DNA from: Pedosphaera sp.
Lineage (GTDB): Bacteria; Verrucomicrobiota; Verrucomicrobiia; Limisphaerales; AAA164-E04
Reading direction: 5' to 3'
Length of the DNA: 64,000 nucleotides
Assembly (NCBI GenBank): GCA_002690655.1
Contig: NZFL01000011.1
Span: 169,448-233,447, forward strand
A program made the translations under genes and the position numbers. This document shows positions 10,351-20,697 of this stretch, in pieces. Position 1 is the stretch's first letter. The number at the start of each line of letters is the position of its first letter. Below the pieces are notes generated by a model. The model saw nothing but the letters and a program-made list of their open reading frames with translations, had not been told where the DNA came from and did not search any database.

Positions 10351-11108
10351 AATACTTTATGCAAGGTCAGACCGCAGGCGGGTGCATTCATGCCTGTAAG
10401 TGATCGTTTTTTTGTAAGCAATAACCCAGGGACTTCATCAGCCTGCCATTTACCTTTTCCGACGGCCGTCAGGGTCCCTACGATGCCCCTGCACATCTTG
10501 TATAGAAAAGCGTCTCCCTCGATGATGATCTTAAATTCATTGCCTTGCTTACGGACATCGCAGCGAGTCAATGTACGGACCGTGTTTTCATAGGCGTATT
10601 TTCTGGCGGATGCGACTGATTGAAAATCGCGCTCACCTAAAAAATGTCGGGATGCTTTCTGCATGTGTTGCAGGTTGAGTTTTACAGGCAGATGCCAAGC
10701 TAAACCGTCGAGTAATGGATTCATGGAAGGGTGATTCCAGATTCGATACTGGTATTGTTTTCCCTTGGCATCGAATTGTGCATGGAAACGTAAGGGAACT
10801 CTTACAGCTGAAATAATGCGTATATCAGATGGGAGGAGGGCGTTCATAGCCAACCGAATTTTCTTCGGTTCCATGATAAGGGAATCGGAAGGCATTTCAA
10901 GATGTGCCGTCATCCCCAAGGCATGCACTCCTGTATCTGTACGACTGGATCCGTGCAATGGTCCTGCCTTGTGAAAAAAATTTTTCAATTTCGTTTCAAT
11001 TACACTTTGCACACCTATTCCGCTTTTCTGAGTCTGCCAACCCTGATAATTACCACCATGATAGGCAATGATGAGCTTGAGTTTGATTTTTCGCTCTTTT
11101 TGATCCAT
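10344..11108 (-). CDS. truA: tRNA pseudouridine synthase A
   Basis: LIIAYHGGNYQGWQTQ, SSRTDTGVHALG catalytic Asp motif. Confidence 0.93.
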   Translation of the reverse strand: MDQKERKIKLKLIIAYHGGNYQGWQTQKSGIGVQSVIETKLKNFFHKAGPLHGSSRTDTGVHALGMTAHLEMPSDSLIMEPKKIRLAMNALLPSDIRIISAVRVPLRFHAQFDAKGKQYQYRIWNHPSMNPLLDGLAWHLPVKLNLQHMQKASRHFLGERDFQSVASARKYAYENTVRTLTRCDVRKQGNEFKIIIEGDAFLYKMCRGIVGTLTAVGKGKWQADEVPGLLLTKKRSLTGMNAPACGLTLHKVFY

Positions 11109-11154
11109 TTGTTTTCCATTTCCAAACCGTGCCCGGCAGGGTAAAACAACCATC

Positions 11155-12048
11155 ATGAAATGCCAAGCGAAGCTAGAATATATGGTGATCGTCTTTGTTG
11201 TCCTGATATCGATACTGTGCGCGCGCGGTCAGGCTCAATCCACCCAGTCATCTTTGCAAGAGGCGCTGACGTTTTACTCATCTTTCGACAGAGGCATTGA
11301 AGCGGAATTAGCTCATGGTGATCCAAGTTTATATACCATTACCTCGAAACAACCTCAGGAAACCGTTAGGCGAGGTCTTCATGCTCAAGGGCAAACCGAA
11401 TGGGTCACAGGGCTTGGGATCGATGGAGGGGCTGCGTTGAGGTTCAATCAACGGAATGCCTCATGGATATTCTATCGAGGCGAAAAGAACGTTCGATACC
11501 GCTTGAATCAATGGTCAGGGAGTGTATCCCTCTGGCTGAAACTTGATCCTGAAACAGAATTAGCACCCGGTTTTGCTGATCCACTTCAATTAACAACCCG
11601 AGCTTGGAACGACGGTTCTTTTTTTGTCGATTTCAACAAGGACGGTGACCCTCGAGATTTCAGGCTTGGCGCCTTCGCTGACTTGAAAATATGGAATCCT
11701 GAAAACAAGGAGATCTCTGAGGATCAAAGACCATTATTTCCTGTAAAAGCTCCCCCTTTCGCAAAGGATCGTTGGACTCATGTTCTATTTACCTGGTCAA
11801 ATTTTAATACAGGAAAGAAAGACGGGGTGGCCAGATTATATTTGAATGGTGCGTTCCAAGGCGAAATCGCGGGCTGGGATCAGACTTTTTCCTGGAAACC
11901 GCATGAAACAATCAAAATTTACCTCGGATTGAACTACAATGGACTACTCGACGAGGTCAGCTGTTTTAATCGGGCTTTGACTCCAAAAGAGATTAAATGG
12001 TTCTTTGAGCATCCCAAGGAGCTCGTCTTCGAGAGTGCCTCGCAATGA
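11155..12048 (+). CDS. LamG / concanavalin A-like domain secreted protein
   Basis: Signal peptide; GSVSLWLKLDPE ... WTHVLFTW ... YNGLLDEVSCFNRALTPKEI, typical LamG. Confidence 0.8.
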   Translation: MKCQAKLEYMVIVFVVLISILCARGQAQSTQSSLQEALTFYSSFDRGIEAELAHGDPSLYTITSKQPQETVRRGLHAQGQTEWVTGLGIDGGAALRFNQRNASWIFYRGEKNVRYRLNQWSGSVSLWLKLDPETELAPGFADPLQLTTRAWNDGSFFVDFNKDGDPRDFRLGAFADLKIWNPENKEISEDQRPLFPVKAPPFAKDRWTHVLFTWSNFNTGKKDGVARLYLNGAFQGEIAGWDQTFSWKPHETIKIYLGLNYNGLLDEVSCFNRALTPKEIKWFFEHPKELVFESASQ

Positions 12049-12127
12049 TTGAGTCGACTCCTAATCCTCCCGAGATTAAATTTGGACTTTCCTCTGTCAG
12101 AGGGGCTCGTTAGGTTGTTTGGATCTG

Positions 12128-12940
12128 ATGCGTATATTTTTCACAAAAATGAATGGCGCCGGGAACGATTTTATACTGATCGATAACCGAAACCTGAGCT
12201 TCACGCCAGATTCCGAGCAGGTTGCAGCGCTTTGCGATCGGCATGCAGGGGTTGGTGCAGATGGCTTGATGTTGCTGGAAGAGAGTCAAAACAGGCATGC
12301 AGATTGGGCTTGGAAATTTTACAACAGCGATGGCAGTGAAGCGGAAATGTGTGGCAATGGTGCCCGCTGTTTTGCTGCCTTTGTCAAGCAGCTTACGCAT
12401 TCAGAAGATGGCCTGAGTTTTGATACCCAGGCAGGAGTAATCAGCGCGACCTTTGAGCCAAACGGTGTGACAGTCAACCTTACTGAACCAGGCCCCATGG
12501 AGCTGGATCGAGGTATTCAAATCAAGGGCAGCGAATTAAAAGTGCATTCGGTGAACACTGGAGTTCCTCATGCCGTTGTATTTGTTGAAGATGCAGGGCA
12601 ATGCAATGTGGATGAGTTGGGTGCGGCAGTCAGATATCATGAACACTTTGGGCCTAACGGAACCAATGTGAATTTCGTGCAAATACTTGGTCCGGGTCGC
12701 GTTCGGGTTCGGACTTACGAACGTGGCGTGGAGGGAGAAACTCTGGCTTGCGGCACAGGTGTCACCGCTGCCTCACTGGTGGCCGCCAGAAAACACGGTT
12801 TTGACACACCCGTTGAAGTAAAGGTCAAAAGCGGTGATTGGCTTAAGGTATCTTTCGATCATGAGGATGGGGGATTTTCCAAGGTCCGGCTAAGTGGACC
12901 AGCGGATTTTGTGTTTACGGGTGAAATAAATTTGGATTAA
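12128..12940 (+). CDS. dapF: Diaminopimelate epimerase
   Basis: FTKMNGAGNDFILID, AEMCGNGARCFA, LACGTGVTAAS. Confidence 0.96.
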   Translation: MRIFFTKMNGAGNDFILIDNRNLSFTPDSEQVAALCDRHAGVGADGLMLLEESQNRHADWAWKFYNSDGSEAEMCGNGARCFAAFVKQLTHSEDGLSFDTQAGVISATFEPNGVTVNLTEPGPMELDRGIQIKGSELKVHSVNTGVPHAVVFVEDAGQCNVDELGAAVRYHEHFGPNGTNVNFVQILGPGRVRVRTYERGVEGETLACGTGVTAASLVAARKHGFDTPVEVKVKSGDWLKVSFDHEDGGFSKVRLSGPADFVFTGEINLD

Positions 12941-12951
12941 GAACGAACAAC

Positions 12952-13827
12952 ATGTTAACAGGCACTTTTACTGCGATTGTAACGCCTTTCAAATCGGGGA
13001 AACTGGATGAAGACTCACTCAACAAACTTCTCCATCAACAGATTGAAGGGGGAGTGGATGGGGTTGTTCCGGTTGGGACAACGGGCGAATCACCGACTCT
13101 GAATTGTGATGAGCATCTGCGAGTCATTGAATTGACGGTTGCTGCAGCTGGGGGGAAAGTCAAAGTGATTGCCGGTACTGGCGGGAATGCAACCGAAGAG
13201 GCGATTTACCTCACGAAGGAAGCAGAGAAGCGAGGCGTTGATGGTTCCTTGCAGGTCGCTCCGTATTATAATAAACCATCGCAGGAAGGCCTTTTCCAAC
13301 ATTTCAAGGCCATTGCTGAATCGACGGAGCTACCTATCATTCTTTACAGCATCCCCGGCCGGTGCGGGGTGGCCATCGAAGTCTGTACGGTGAAGAAACT
13401 TGCCGATCATTGTCCTAACATCGTGGGAATTAAAGAGGCAGGTGGTGATGCTGATCGAGTCAGTCAACTCAGGCAGGAACTGGGAAATGAATTCATCATC
13501 CTGAGTGGCGATGATGCCCTGACATTGCCCTTCATGTCAGTTGGCGCTCAGGGTGTGATAAGCGTAGCTTCTAACCTCATACCAGAGAGGATTTCAGCAA
13601 TGGTAAATTATTTTGCGAATGGACAAATTGCCGACGCGCTTTCCATTCATCAACAGTATTATCAACTTTTCAAGGCTCTTTTTATTGAGACCAATCCGGT
13701 TCCAGTCAAGGAAGCCCTTCATATGATGGGGCATATTGAAGGGGAAATTAGACTCCCTCTGGTTTCAATGACTGATTCAAATCTCCAGCAATTGCGCTCG
13801 GTCATCAATGCCTACGGCCTGATTTGA
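12952..13827 (+). CDS. dapA: 4-hydroxy-tetrahydrodipicolinate synthase
   Basis: GTTGESPTL, APYYNKPSQEGL, GIKEAGGD. Confidence 0.96.
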   Translation: MLTGTFTAIVTPFKSGKLDEDSLNKLLHQQIEGGVDGVVPVGTTGESPTLNCDEHLRVIELTVAAAGGKVKVIAGTGGNATEEAIYLTKEAEKRGVDGSLQVAPYYNKPSQEGLFQHFKAIAESTELPIILYSIPGRCGVAIEVCTVKKLADHCPNIVGIKEAGGDADRVSQLRQELGNEFIILSGDDALTLPFMSVGAQGVISVASNLIPERISAMVNYFANGQIADALSIHQQYYQLFKALFIETNPVPVKEALHMMGHIEGEIRLPLVSMTDSNLQQLRSVINAYGLI

Positions 13828-13874
13828 TTGGGACTGAATGACTCATCTCGCCTTAACTCAGCTGTATCATTGAC

Positions 13875-14897
13875 ATGTCAGATAAAGAGGACCTTTTTGT
13901 TTACGATTTGCCTGTTCGCATGCGTCGATTGCGGAAAAATAGCCGCATTCGTAATATGCTTCAGGAAACGCATCTGAGAACGGATCACCTGATTGCTCCT
14001 TTGTTCGTTAAAGAAGGCATACTCGATCCCGAACCTGTGGATTCGATGCCCGGAGTTCATCGACTGTCGGTTCCAGATTTGACCGAAGAATGTCGCAGAT
14101 TACTGGATATAGGGATCCAAGCAATTGCGCTTTTCCCGTGTAATCCCAAAGAAATAAAAGATCCGTTTGGTAGTGGTGCGCTGGACCCCAGTGGTTTAGC
14201 CCCCAGGGCGATCCATGCCATCAAGCAGAGTGTTCCTGAAATGACGGTGATTGCCGATGTTGCCCTGGATCCTTACACAAGTCATGGTCACGATGGGGTT
14301 CTCAATGCAGGGCAGACGGATGTTGATAATGATTCCACCCTTAATGTTCTTACCCAGATGGCGCGTGTTCTTGCGGAATCAGGCGCTGATTGGGTAGCCC
14401 CATCTGACATGATGGACGGCAGGATAGGTGCGATTCGGGATGTTTTGGATAATGCAGGGCATGCAGACGTTGCTATCATGGCCTACAGTGCCAAGTTCAA
14501 CTCAGCTTATTATGGACCTTTTCGAGACGCAGTGGGGAGTCAAGCCTCGGTTGGAAAGGCTTACCTTGACAAAGGGTCCTATCAGTTAAATCCAGCAAAT
14601 CCACGCGAAGCGCTGCGAGAAGCCCTTCTTGATGAGGAAGAAGGAGCTGATATCCTGATGGTGAAACCAGCTGGAGCTTATCTGGACATTGTATCCAAAC
14701 TACGTCAATCGACGGATCTGCCGGTGGCGGCATATCAAGTATCTGGTGAATATGCACAGATTCATGCCGCTGCAGAAAAAGGATGGCTTGATTTAAAACG
14801 TACGCGTAATGAGTCACTCCTGGCCATCCGGCGGGCAGGGGCAGATTTGATCCTTACCTATTTTGCGAGTGAAGTGGCGGCTGAGATCAACAGTTAA
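13875..14897 (+). CDS. hemB: Porphobilinogen synthase (delta-aminolevulinic acid dehydratase)
   Basis: VIADVALDPYTSHGHDG, MAYSAKFNSAYYGPFRDA, MVKPAGAYLDI. Confidence 0.96.
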   Translation: MSDKEDLFVYDLPVRMRRLRKNSRIRNMLQETHLRTDHLIAPLFVKEGILDPEPVDSMPGVHRLSVPDLTEECRRLLDIGIQAIALFPCNPKEIKDPFGSGALDPSGLAPRAIHAIKQSVPEMTVIADVALDPYTSHGHDGVLNAGQTDVDNDSTLNVLTQMARVLAESGADWVAPSDMMDGRIGAIRDVLDNAGHADVAIMAYSAKFNSAYYGPFRDAVGSQASVGKAYLDKGSYQLNPANPREALREALLDEEEGADILMVKPAGAYLDIVSKLRQSTDLPVAAYQVSGEYAQIHAAAEKGWLDLKRTRNESLLAIRRAGADLILTYFASEVAAEINS

Positions 14898-14996
14898 CAT
14901 ATGGAAATCAACATTTGATTATCCTGCTCAACCCGTTATGTTTTCGTCTTGATATGCAAATGCTCCGGACATCACCGGATTTGATTTTAGATAACT

Positions 14997-16439
14997 ATGG
15001 AATTGCTGAATTTTTTATTCATCTTGTTGGAGGTGATCGTTTTATTCAATCTACTGATCATCGTCCACGAACTTGGTCATTTCTTGGCTGCAAAGTGGCG
15101 AGGATTGGTCGTTGAACGGTTTGGGATATGGTTTGGTAAACCGCTGTGGGAAAAAGAGTTCAAGGGAGTAAAGTATAGCCTTGGAAGCATTCCGGCAGGC
15201 GGCTTTGTTGCGCTTCCACAGATGGCCCCCATGGAGGCTATCGAGGGAAAGGGGGATTCTGAACAAAAAGAACTGCCTCCCATCGGTGTCATCGACAAGA
15301 TCATCGTTGCTTTTGCCGGACCGTTGTTCAGTTTCGGATTGGCTTATGTTTTTGCAGTGCTGATCTGGGGCATTGGTAAACCTGTCAGTGAGAGAGACAC
15401 AACAACCCGAATCGGATATGTGTTTCCGGACTCACCTGCTGAAAAAGCAGGGCTCTTTTCTGGTGATGTCATCAAGAAGGTCAATGGTGAATTCGTAACT
15501 CGTTGGTCGGGTATTGGTGATGCGGTCACCTGGCAAATCGTCAGCAGCACTGGGGATTCCGTTCCAATTGAAATTGATCGGGCAGGACAGACTTTGATTG
15601 TAGATGCCAAGCCCGAAAAACAGGACGCAGAATGGTATAAAAGAGGGAATTTGCGACAGATACAGATTGCCCCATTTCAAACCCCTTTGATAGCCAACGT
15701 GGAGGAAAACAGTCCTGCAGCCGTGGCTGGTATTCAGTCCAATGACATTGTCAGAAAAGTGAACGATGTGGCCATTTACCATCCAAGGGCTCTGAGTCAG
15801 GCGATAGAGGAACTTTCAGAGGAAGAGCTGGTGGTAACAGTTGAGCGGGATGGCAGCATGATGGACTTCTCAGTAAGGCCTGTGATTCCCTCATACGTAG
15901 ACGATGCCCCACCGGTGGAAGATCAGCGCCCAATGGTCGGGATACAGTGGGACTTAAATGGAAACATGAAGATCAGTCACCCATCACCCAACGACCAGAT
16001 ACGTGCAAGTGTTATGGCCATGGTGAATACTTTTAAGGCGTTGTTTGCAGAGGATTCTGATATTGGTGCTCAGCATCTCAGCGGGCCCGTTGGGATCATG
16101 CGTATTTATTATATGCTGTTTCAAAGTGACTATGGCTGGCGTCTGGCTTTGTGGTTCAGTGTCATCTTGAACGTCAACCTGGCTTTGATGAACCTTTTAC
16201 CCGTTCCGGTGCTGGACGGAGGACACATCGTAATGGCGTGTATCGAAGGCGTCATCAGGCGTCCCATCCCATTCTTCATCCTGAATTACGTTCAAACGGG
16301 ATTTGCTCTGCTGGTTATTGGTTATATGCTTTATGTCAGCTTTTTTGATGTGCAGGACCTTGGGCCCGGAGCTAAAGAAAAGACTTACCAGATTAAATTC
16401 GAACCTGTCTCAATCAATGAGACGGGGAACAATCAGTAG
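14997..16439 (+). CDS. rseP: RIP zinc metalloprotease RseP (site-2 protease)
   Basis: HELGH motif (IIVHELGHFLAAK), PDZ repeats, LMNLLPVPVLDGGHI. Confidence 0.93.
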   Translation: MELLNFLFILLEVIVLFNLLIIVHELGHFLAAKWRGLVVERFGIWFGKPLWEKEFKGVKYSLGSIPAGGFVALPQMAPMEAIEGKGDSEQKELPPIGVIDKIIVAFAGPLFSFGLAYVFAVLIWGIGKPVSERDTTTRIGYVFPDSPAEKAGLFSGDVIKKVNGEFVTRWSGIGDAVTWQIVSSTGDSVPIEIDRAGQTLIVDAKPEKQDAEWYKRGNLRQIQIAPFQTPLIANVEENSPAAVAGIQSNDIVRKVNDVAIYHPRALSQAIEELSEEELVVTVERDGSMMDFSVRPVIPSYVDDAPPVEDQRPMVGIQWDLNGNMKISHPSPNDQIRASVMAMVNTFKALFAEDSDIGAQHLSGPVGIMRIYYMLFQSDYGWRLALWFSVILNVNLALMNLLPVPVLDGGHIVMACIEGVIRRPIPFFILNYVQTGFALLVIGYMLYVSFFDVQDLGPGAKEKTYQIKFEPVSINETGNNQ

Positions 16440-16444
16440 GCTGT

Positions 16445-18223
16445 ATGCAGTTTCAAGATTCTCCTTACCGTTACCAAAGAAGACGCACTCGAGAAATCGT
16501 TATTGCGAACCCTCATCAGGAGTTGAAACTGGGGGCGGATAGCGCCATTGTTTACCAGAGCATGATCACCAGTGACACGCTCGACACCGAAGCGTGTGTT
16601 AAACAAACGCTTGATCTTGCAGCTGTAGGGTGTCAATTGGTCCGTATCACTGCACAAACGGTCAGGCACGCTGCCAACCTTGAACACATAGCAAATGCAC
16701 TGAGGGAAAAAGGGTGTCATGTACCTTTGGTTGCTGACATCCATTTCAAACCCGAAGCGGCCATGGAAGCTGTCAAATGGGTAGAAGTAGTGCGCGTGAA
16801 TCCTGGGAACTATGCTGATTCAAAGAAGTTTAAAACCCGCGAATACACTGAAGGAGAATATGCATCCGAATTGGCACGTATTGAGGAAAAATTTGCACCT
16901 CTTGTTGAACAGTGCAAGTTGCTCAATCGCACTCTGAGAATAGGTACGAATCACGGTTCATTGAGTGACCGCATCATGAATCGTTATGGTGACACTCCTC
17001 TTGGTATGGTCGAGAGCGCATTGGAGTTTGCCTGTATCTCACGCAAGAAGGACTTTCATAATTTTAAATTCTCCATGAAATCCAGTAACCCCAAAGTCAT
17101 GATTGAGTGCTACCGCCTTCTGGTTGCTCGATTAAATGAGCTTGGTGAAGATTGGAATTACCCAATTCACCTTGGAGTAACTGAGGCTGGAGATGGTGAA
17201 GACGCCCGTGTAAAAAGTGCCATTGGAATTGGAGCGTTGTTATGCGACGGATTAGGAGACACTATTCGTGTCTCGCTGACGGAAGATGCTCCCAATGAAA
17301 TTCCCGTCTGTCGCGAATTGCTGGCTCAGATACCTGCTTTGACCCAAACTGAATGTGATTTCAAAGACGCTCCTCTTTCATTTGACCCGTTTGATTTTTC
17401 AAGGAGAGAATCTTTACAAGTGTCTCTGCCCACCGGGATTCATTGTGGAGGAAAGCAGACAATACGTGTCCTCGGAACTTCTCAACAGACTGCAGCTTGT
17501 CCTCCACAACCGAGTAAACCGGAAATGGTTCAAACAGAAGCTTCTTATGAACATTCCGGCATATGGGAGGTTGATCCGAGAGTGGACTTTCAACTCCCAG
17601 AAGAGCTCTGCTTGATAGCAATCAAGGATGAATTGGACTTGCCTGTTATCAGTGCATATCGCCTGCTAGCTTCCTGCTTGAAAAAGAAAGATTGTCGCTA
17701 TCCTGTTCTCCTGAAAGATACCTTTACTCCGCAGGACTCCCTCACTTCAGATATCGCGTTATTGAGATCGTCGGTTAATCTGGGATCGCTAATCTCAGAC
17801 GGGATTGGTGATGCTGTATTAATCAGAAATGAGCAGGATCCCAGCAAAGCGGTGAAGTTGGCGTATACCATTTTACAGGCTGCAGGCTGCAGATCATTTA
17901 AAACAGATTATGTCGCCTGCCCATCTTGTGGACGGACTCTGTTCAACCTTCAGTCGGTGACTGCAAGCATAAAGGAGAGAACAGGACACCTTACCGGAGT
18001 GAAGATTGCCATCATGGGATGTATCGTCAATGGCCCTGGTGAAATGGCTGATGCGGATTTCGGTTATGTTGGTGGTGCACCTGGCAAAATCAATCTCTAC
18101 GTAGGGAAACAGCCCGTTAAATTCAATATACCGGAAGCGGATGCAGTGGAGCAGCTTGTTGACTTAATTCGAGAGCATGGCAAATGGAGGGAAGTAGCTA
18201 TAATGGCTGATGCCCATGTTTGA
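16445..18223 (+). CDS. ispG: 4-hydroxy-3-methylbut-2-enyl diphosphate synthase, large three-domain type
   Basis: VRVNPGN, VACPSCGRTLF, GCIVNGPGEMADADFGYVGG; 592 aa with central insertion. Confidence 0.95.
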   Translation: MQFQDSPYRYQRRRTREIVIANPHQELKLGADSAIVYQSMITSDTLDTEACVKQTLDLAAVGCQLVRITAQTVRHAANLEHIANALREKGCHVPLVADIHFKPEAAMEAVKWVEVVRVNPGNYADSKKFKTREYTEGEYASELARIEEKFAPLVEQCKLLNRTLRIGTNHGSLSDRIMNRYGDTPLGMVESALEFACISRKKDFHNFKFSMKSSNPKVMIECYRLLVARLNELGEDWNYPIHLGVTEAGDGEDARVKSAIGIGALLCDGLGDTIRVSLTEDAPNEIPVCRELLAQIPALTQTECDFKDAPLSFDPFDFSRRESLQVSLPTGIHCGGKQTIRVLGTSQQTAACPPQPSKPEMVQTEASYEHSGIWEVDPRVDFQLPEELCLIAIKDELDLPVISAYRLLASCLKKKDCRYPVLLKDTFTPQDSLTSDIALLRSSVNLGSLISDGIGDAVLIRNEQDPSKAVKLAYTILQAAGCRSFKTDYVACPSCGRTLFNLQSVTASIKERTGHLTGVKIAIMGCIVNGPGEMADADFGYVGGAPGKINLYVGKQPVKFNIPEADAVEQLVDLIREHGKWREVAIMADAHV

Positions 18224-18243
18224 TATACCAAGTCGACTAGCGT

Positions 18244-18897
18244 TTACTGCTGAAGTTTGCTTGATATTTGTTGATTTAAATCCATTACCAATTGGTGCAG
18301 GATTTTCTTCAAACCTGTGCCTGTAGAAGCGACGTAATCCTCAACTTGATTTGACTGCAGTGAGGTTATCTCTTCATAGGTTCGGGCCCAGTTTTCTTCT
18401 GACGAATTGCCTTTCCTGGGAGATTGATAATCAATGAGCATCCACCGGATTTTCAAAACGCTTTGAAGGTGGTTTGAGTTCCTTCGATCCAGATAAGATT
18501 CAAGGAGTCTTCCCTCCAGATAATAGTCCGCTTCCATTAAACTGTCCTCACTGGTGATAGAGATAAAATTACCGGTCTGAATCAATGCGGATATACATGA
18601 ATCTGTAATCATATCTCGAGGGTAGGCAAACCATTCATTATAAAAGTCTTTTTCCCATTGATCATCAGGCAAACGGTAAACAAAAGACTTTCCTTCAAAA
18701 GGAGCTGAGACTCCTGAGTTACGCACTTTGATTCGGTATGGAAGGGGGTGGGGTTCTTTGCTTTTTTCGAAGCTCAGGTCCGGCATATAACTTATTTTTT
18801 CTGGATATGGCCTGTTCAAGGCACAACCAGATGTCCCCCCCAGACAAACAAGAGTCAGCAGGGTAAATACGATGGTATGAGTGGTGGGAGTTTTCAT
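18244..18897 (-). CDS. ABC-type transport auxiliary lipoprotein (PqiC-like) of the Mla/MCE operon
   Basis: Lipobox LGGTSGC; last gene of the MCE operon. Confidence 0.6.
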   Translation of the reverse strand: MKTPTTHTIVFTLLTLVCLGGTSGCALNRPYPEKISYMPDLSFEKSKEPHPLPYRIKVRNSGVSAPFEGKSFVYRLPDDQWEKDFYNEWFAYPRDMITDSCISALIQTGNFISITSEDSLMEADYYLEGRLLESYLDRRNSNHLQSVLKIRWMLIDYQSPRKGNSSEENWARTYEEITSLQSNQVEDYVASTGTGLKKILHQLVMDLNQQISSKLQQ

Positions 18898-18919
18898 TTT
18901 TCCAGTGACATTTATGAGT

Positions 18920-19897
18920 CTATGGCTTCCTGGTGGGAGGAGGAGCTCCGAACAGTAATTGGCTTGGGTAGTTTTTAGCGTTGTCAGTAATGGTCTTAAG
19001 GTTGTCAGTCAGTATACGAAGATTATCAAGGACCAGACCGATTCTCCCCTGATTGCCGCCGGTCATTTGATTGAGGTTTTCCAAAGCACTGTGTAATTCA
19101 TCAATCGTAGACATCAGCTTGGGATCGTTGAAAAGGGATTGCATGGAATGAAGAGCTTTTTGCGTCTCTTTTGAAATTTGTGGAAGATCAAGGTCTTTTA
19201 ACATCGTCTGGATCTCCTGATTTGTAACGCGAAGTTCCTTCAATAATTGATCCAGGTTGCCACTGAGTGAAGCCAGATCAGTTGTTTCAAGCTTATCTTT
19301 TGCTACCGTAAACAATCCGTTTACATTATCGACCAGCCCCAGAATATCTGCATTTTCAAGTTTTCGGAAAACCTCTTCCGCTGAACTCACGATACGCGTA
19401 AAAGAACTCCCTGCAGAAGGGATGTAACCGTTATCGGGTGTCCAATCAATTGCCAGGGGTGGATGCAGACCGGGATCAAGATAATCCAGTTCGATATAAG
19501 AAGTTCCAGTTAAACCAACGCTCGCCATCCGGACCCGCAGACCTCTTTCAACTTCACGCTCAAGCAGGGTTTTTTCGGGGGTTTTAGATCCTCCAAATAT
19601 ATTTTGTTCCAACGAAATGATCAACCTTACATAAGGCTTGCGCTTTTCCATAGGTTTACTCGACTCATAGCGTGTTCGAGTGAAATCGATGGATTTGATA
19701 TTTCCAATGGGAACTCCTCGAAACTTGACGGCTGTTCCCAGATCAACTCCATGGACTGATTGATTCAGATAAGTCTCAAAGACCGGTTGATCTTCAAACA
19801 TTGTTCCCACACCCATGATGAGGGTGGCAGATACGGCCAAAACGGTTGTTCCTATGACGAAAAGACCCAGTTTGAAATAATTAGATTTACTGTTCAT
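18920..19897 (-). CDS. MCE/MlaD family substrate-binding protein
   Basis: Single N-terminal TM and MCE domain (GVDLGTAVKFRGVPIGNIKSIDF). Confidence 0.9.
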   Translation of the reverse strand: MNSKSNYFKLGLFVIGTTVLAVSATLIMGVGTMFEDQPVFETYLNQSVHGVDLGTAVKFRGVPIGNIKSIDFTRTRYESSKPMEKRKPYVRLIISLEQNIFGGSKTPEKTLLEREVERGLRVRMASVGLTGTSYIELDYLDPGLHPPLAIDWTPDNGYIPSAGSSFTRIVSSAEEVFRKLENADILGLVDNVNGLFTVAKDKLETTDLASLSGNLDQLLKELRVTNQEIQTMLKDLDLPQISKETQKALHSMQSLFNDPKLMSTIDELHSALENLNQMTGGNQGRIGLVLDNLRILTDNLKTITDNAKNYPSQLLFGAPPPTRKP

Positions 19898-19914
19898 GAC
19901 AACATGATGAAAAA

Positions 19915-20697
19915 TTAATCCTTCAGCTGTGTGATATTGTTGAGCTTGCCGCGGTTAAAGAATTCACGGACCGTTGCATTGGAGTGTGATTGCTGCAGAG
20001 TAACGGGTGGTCCGTCAGCGATGATTCCTTTGGTTTCAGCATCCAGCATGATCACACGATCGGCAATGGCAAAGATGCTTGCCAATTCATGAGAAACGAT
20101 AACAAAGGTAATTCCCAGGCTCTCAGCTAATCGTCGAATAAGCGCATCGAGTTCGGATGAGGTAATGGGGTCTAGGCCGGCCGAAGGTTCATCGAGAAAT
20201 AATACTTCAGGATCGAGCGCCATGGCACGTGCTATGGCCGCTCTCTTTTGCATGCCCCCGCTTACCTCAGACGGGTAATGTTTCGTGAAATTACCGAGAC
20301 CGACCAGCGATAGTTTCATATGTGCAATAAGGTTCATGGCATGGTTACCCAAAGTCGTATGCTCTTCCAAAGGGAGTCGAACATTCTCGAGTAAACTCAT
20401 GGATCCAAACAGAGCACCACTCTGATACATGACACCGATGTTTTTGAGAATACGACGATGCTCTTGCTGGTTGGCGTGAACGAGATCTTGATCAATGATC
20501 TTGATGGAGCCTTCAGCGGGCTGGTAGAGGCCGATGAGATGTTTTAAAAGTGTGCTTTTTCCGCAACCGGAACCACCCAGTATGATGAATACTTCACCAC
20601 GCCTTACTTCGAAATTAATGTTATCTAGAATGACAGATGTCCCGTATGCACACGTGAGTGCATTTGCTTGGATCACGATGTCATTTTTAATGCTCAT
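19915..20697 (-). CDS. MlaF-like ABC transporter ATPase
   Basis: Walker A GGSGCGKST, signature VSGGMQKRAAIARA, Walker B EVLFLDEPSAGLDP; start at 20697 (MSIKNDIV). Confidence 0.9.
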   Translation of the reverse strand: MSIKNDIVIQANALTCAYGTSVILDNINFEVRRGEVFIILGGSGCGKSTLLKHLIGLYQPAEGSIKIIDQDLVHANQQEHRRILKNIGVMYQSGALFGSMSLLENVRLPLEEHTTLGNHAMNLIAHMKLSLVGLGNFTKHYPSEVSGGMQKRAAIARAMALDPEVLFLDEPSAGLDPITSSELDALIRRLAESLGITFVIVSHELASIFAIADRVIMLDAETKGIIADGPPVTLQQSHSNATVREFFNRGKLNNITQLKD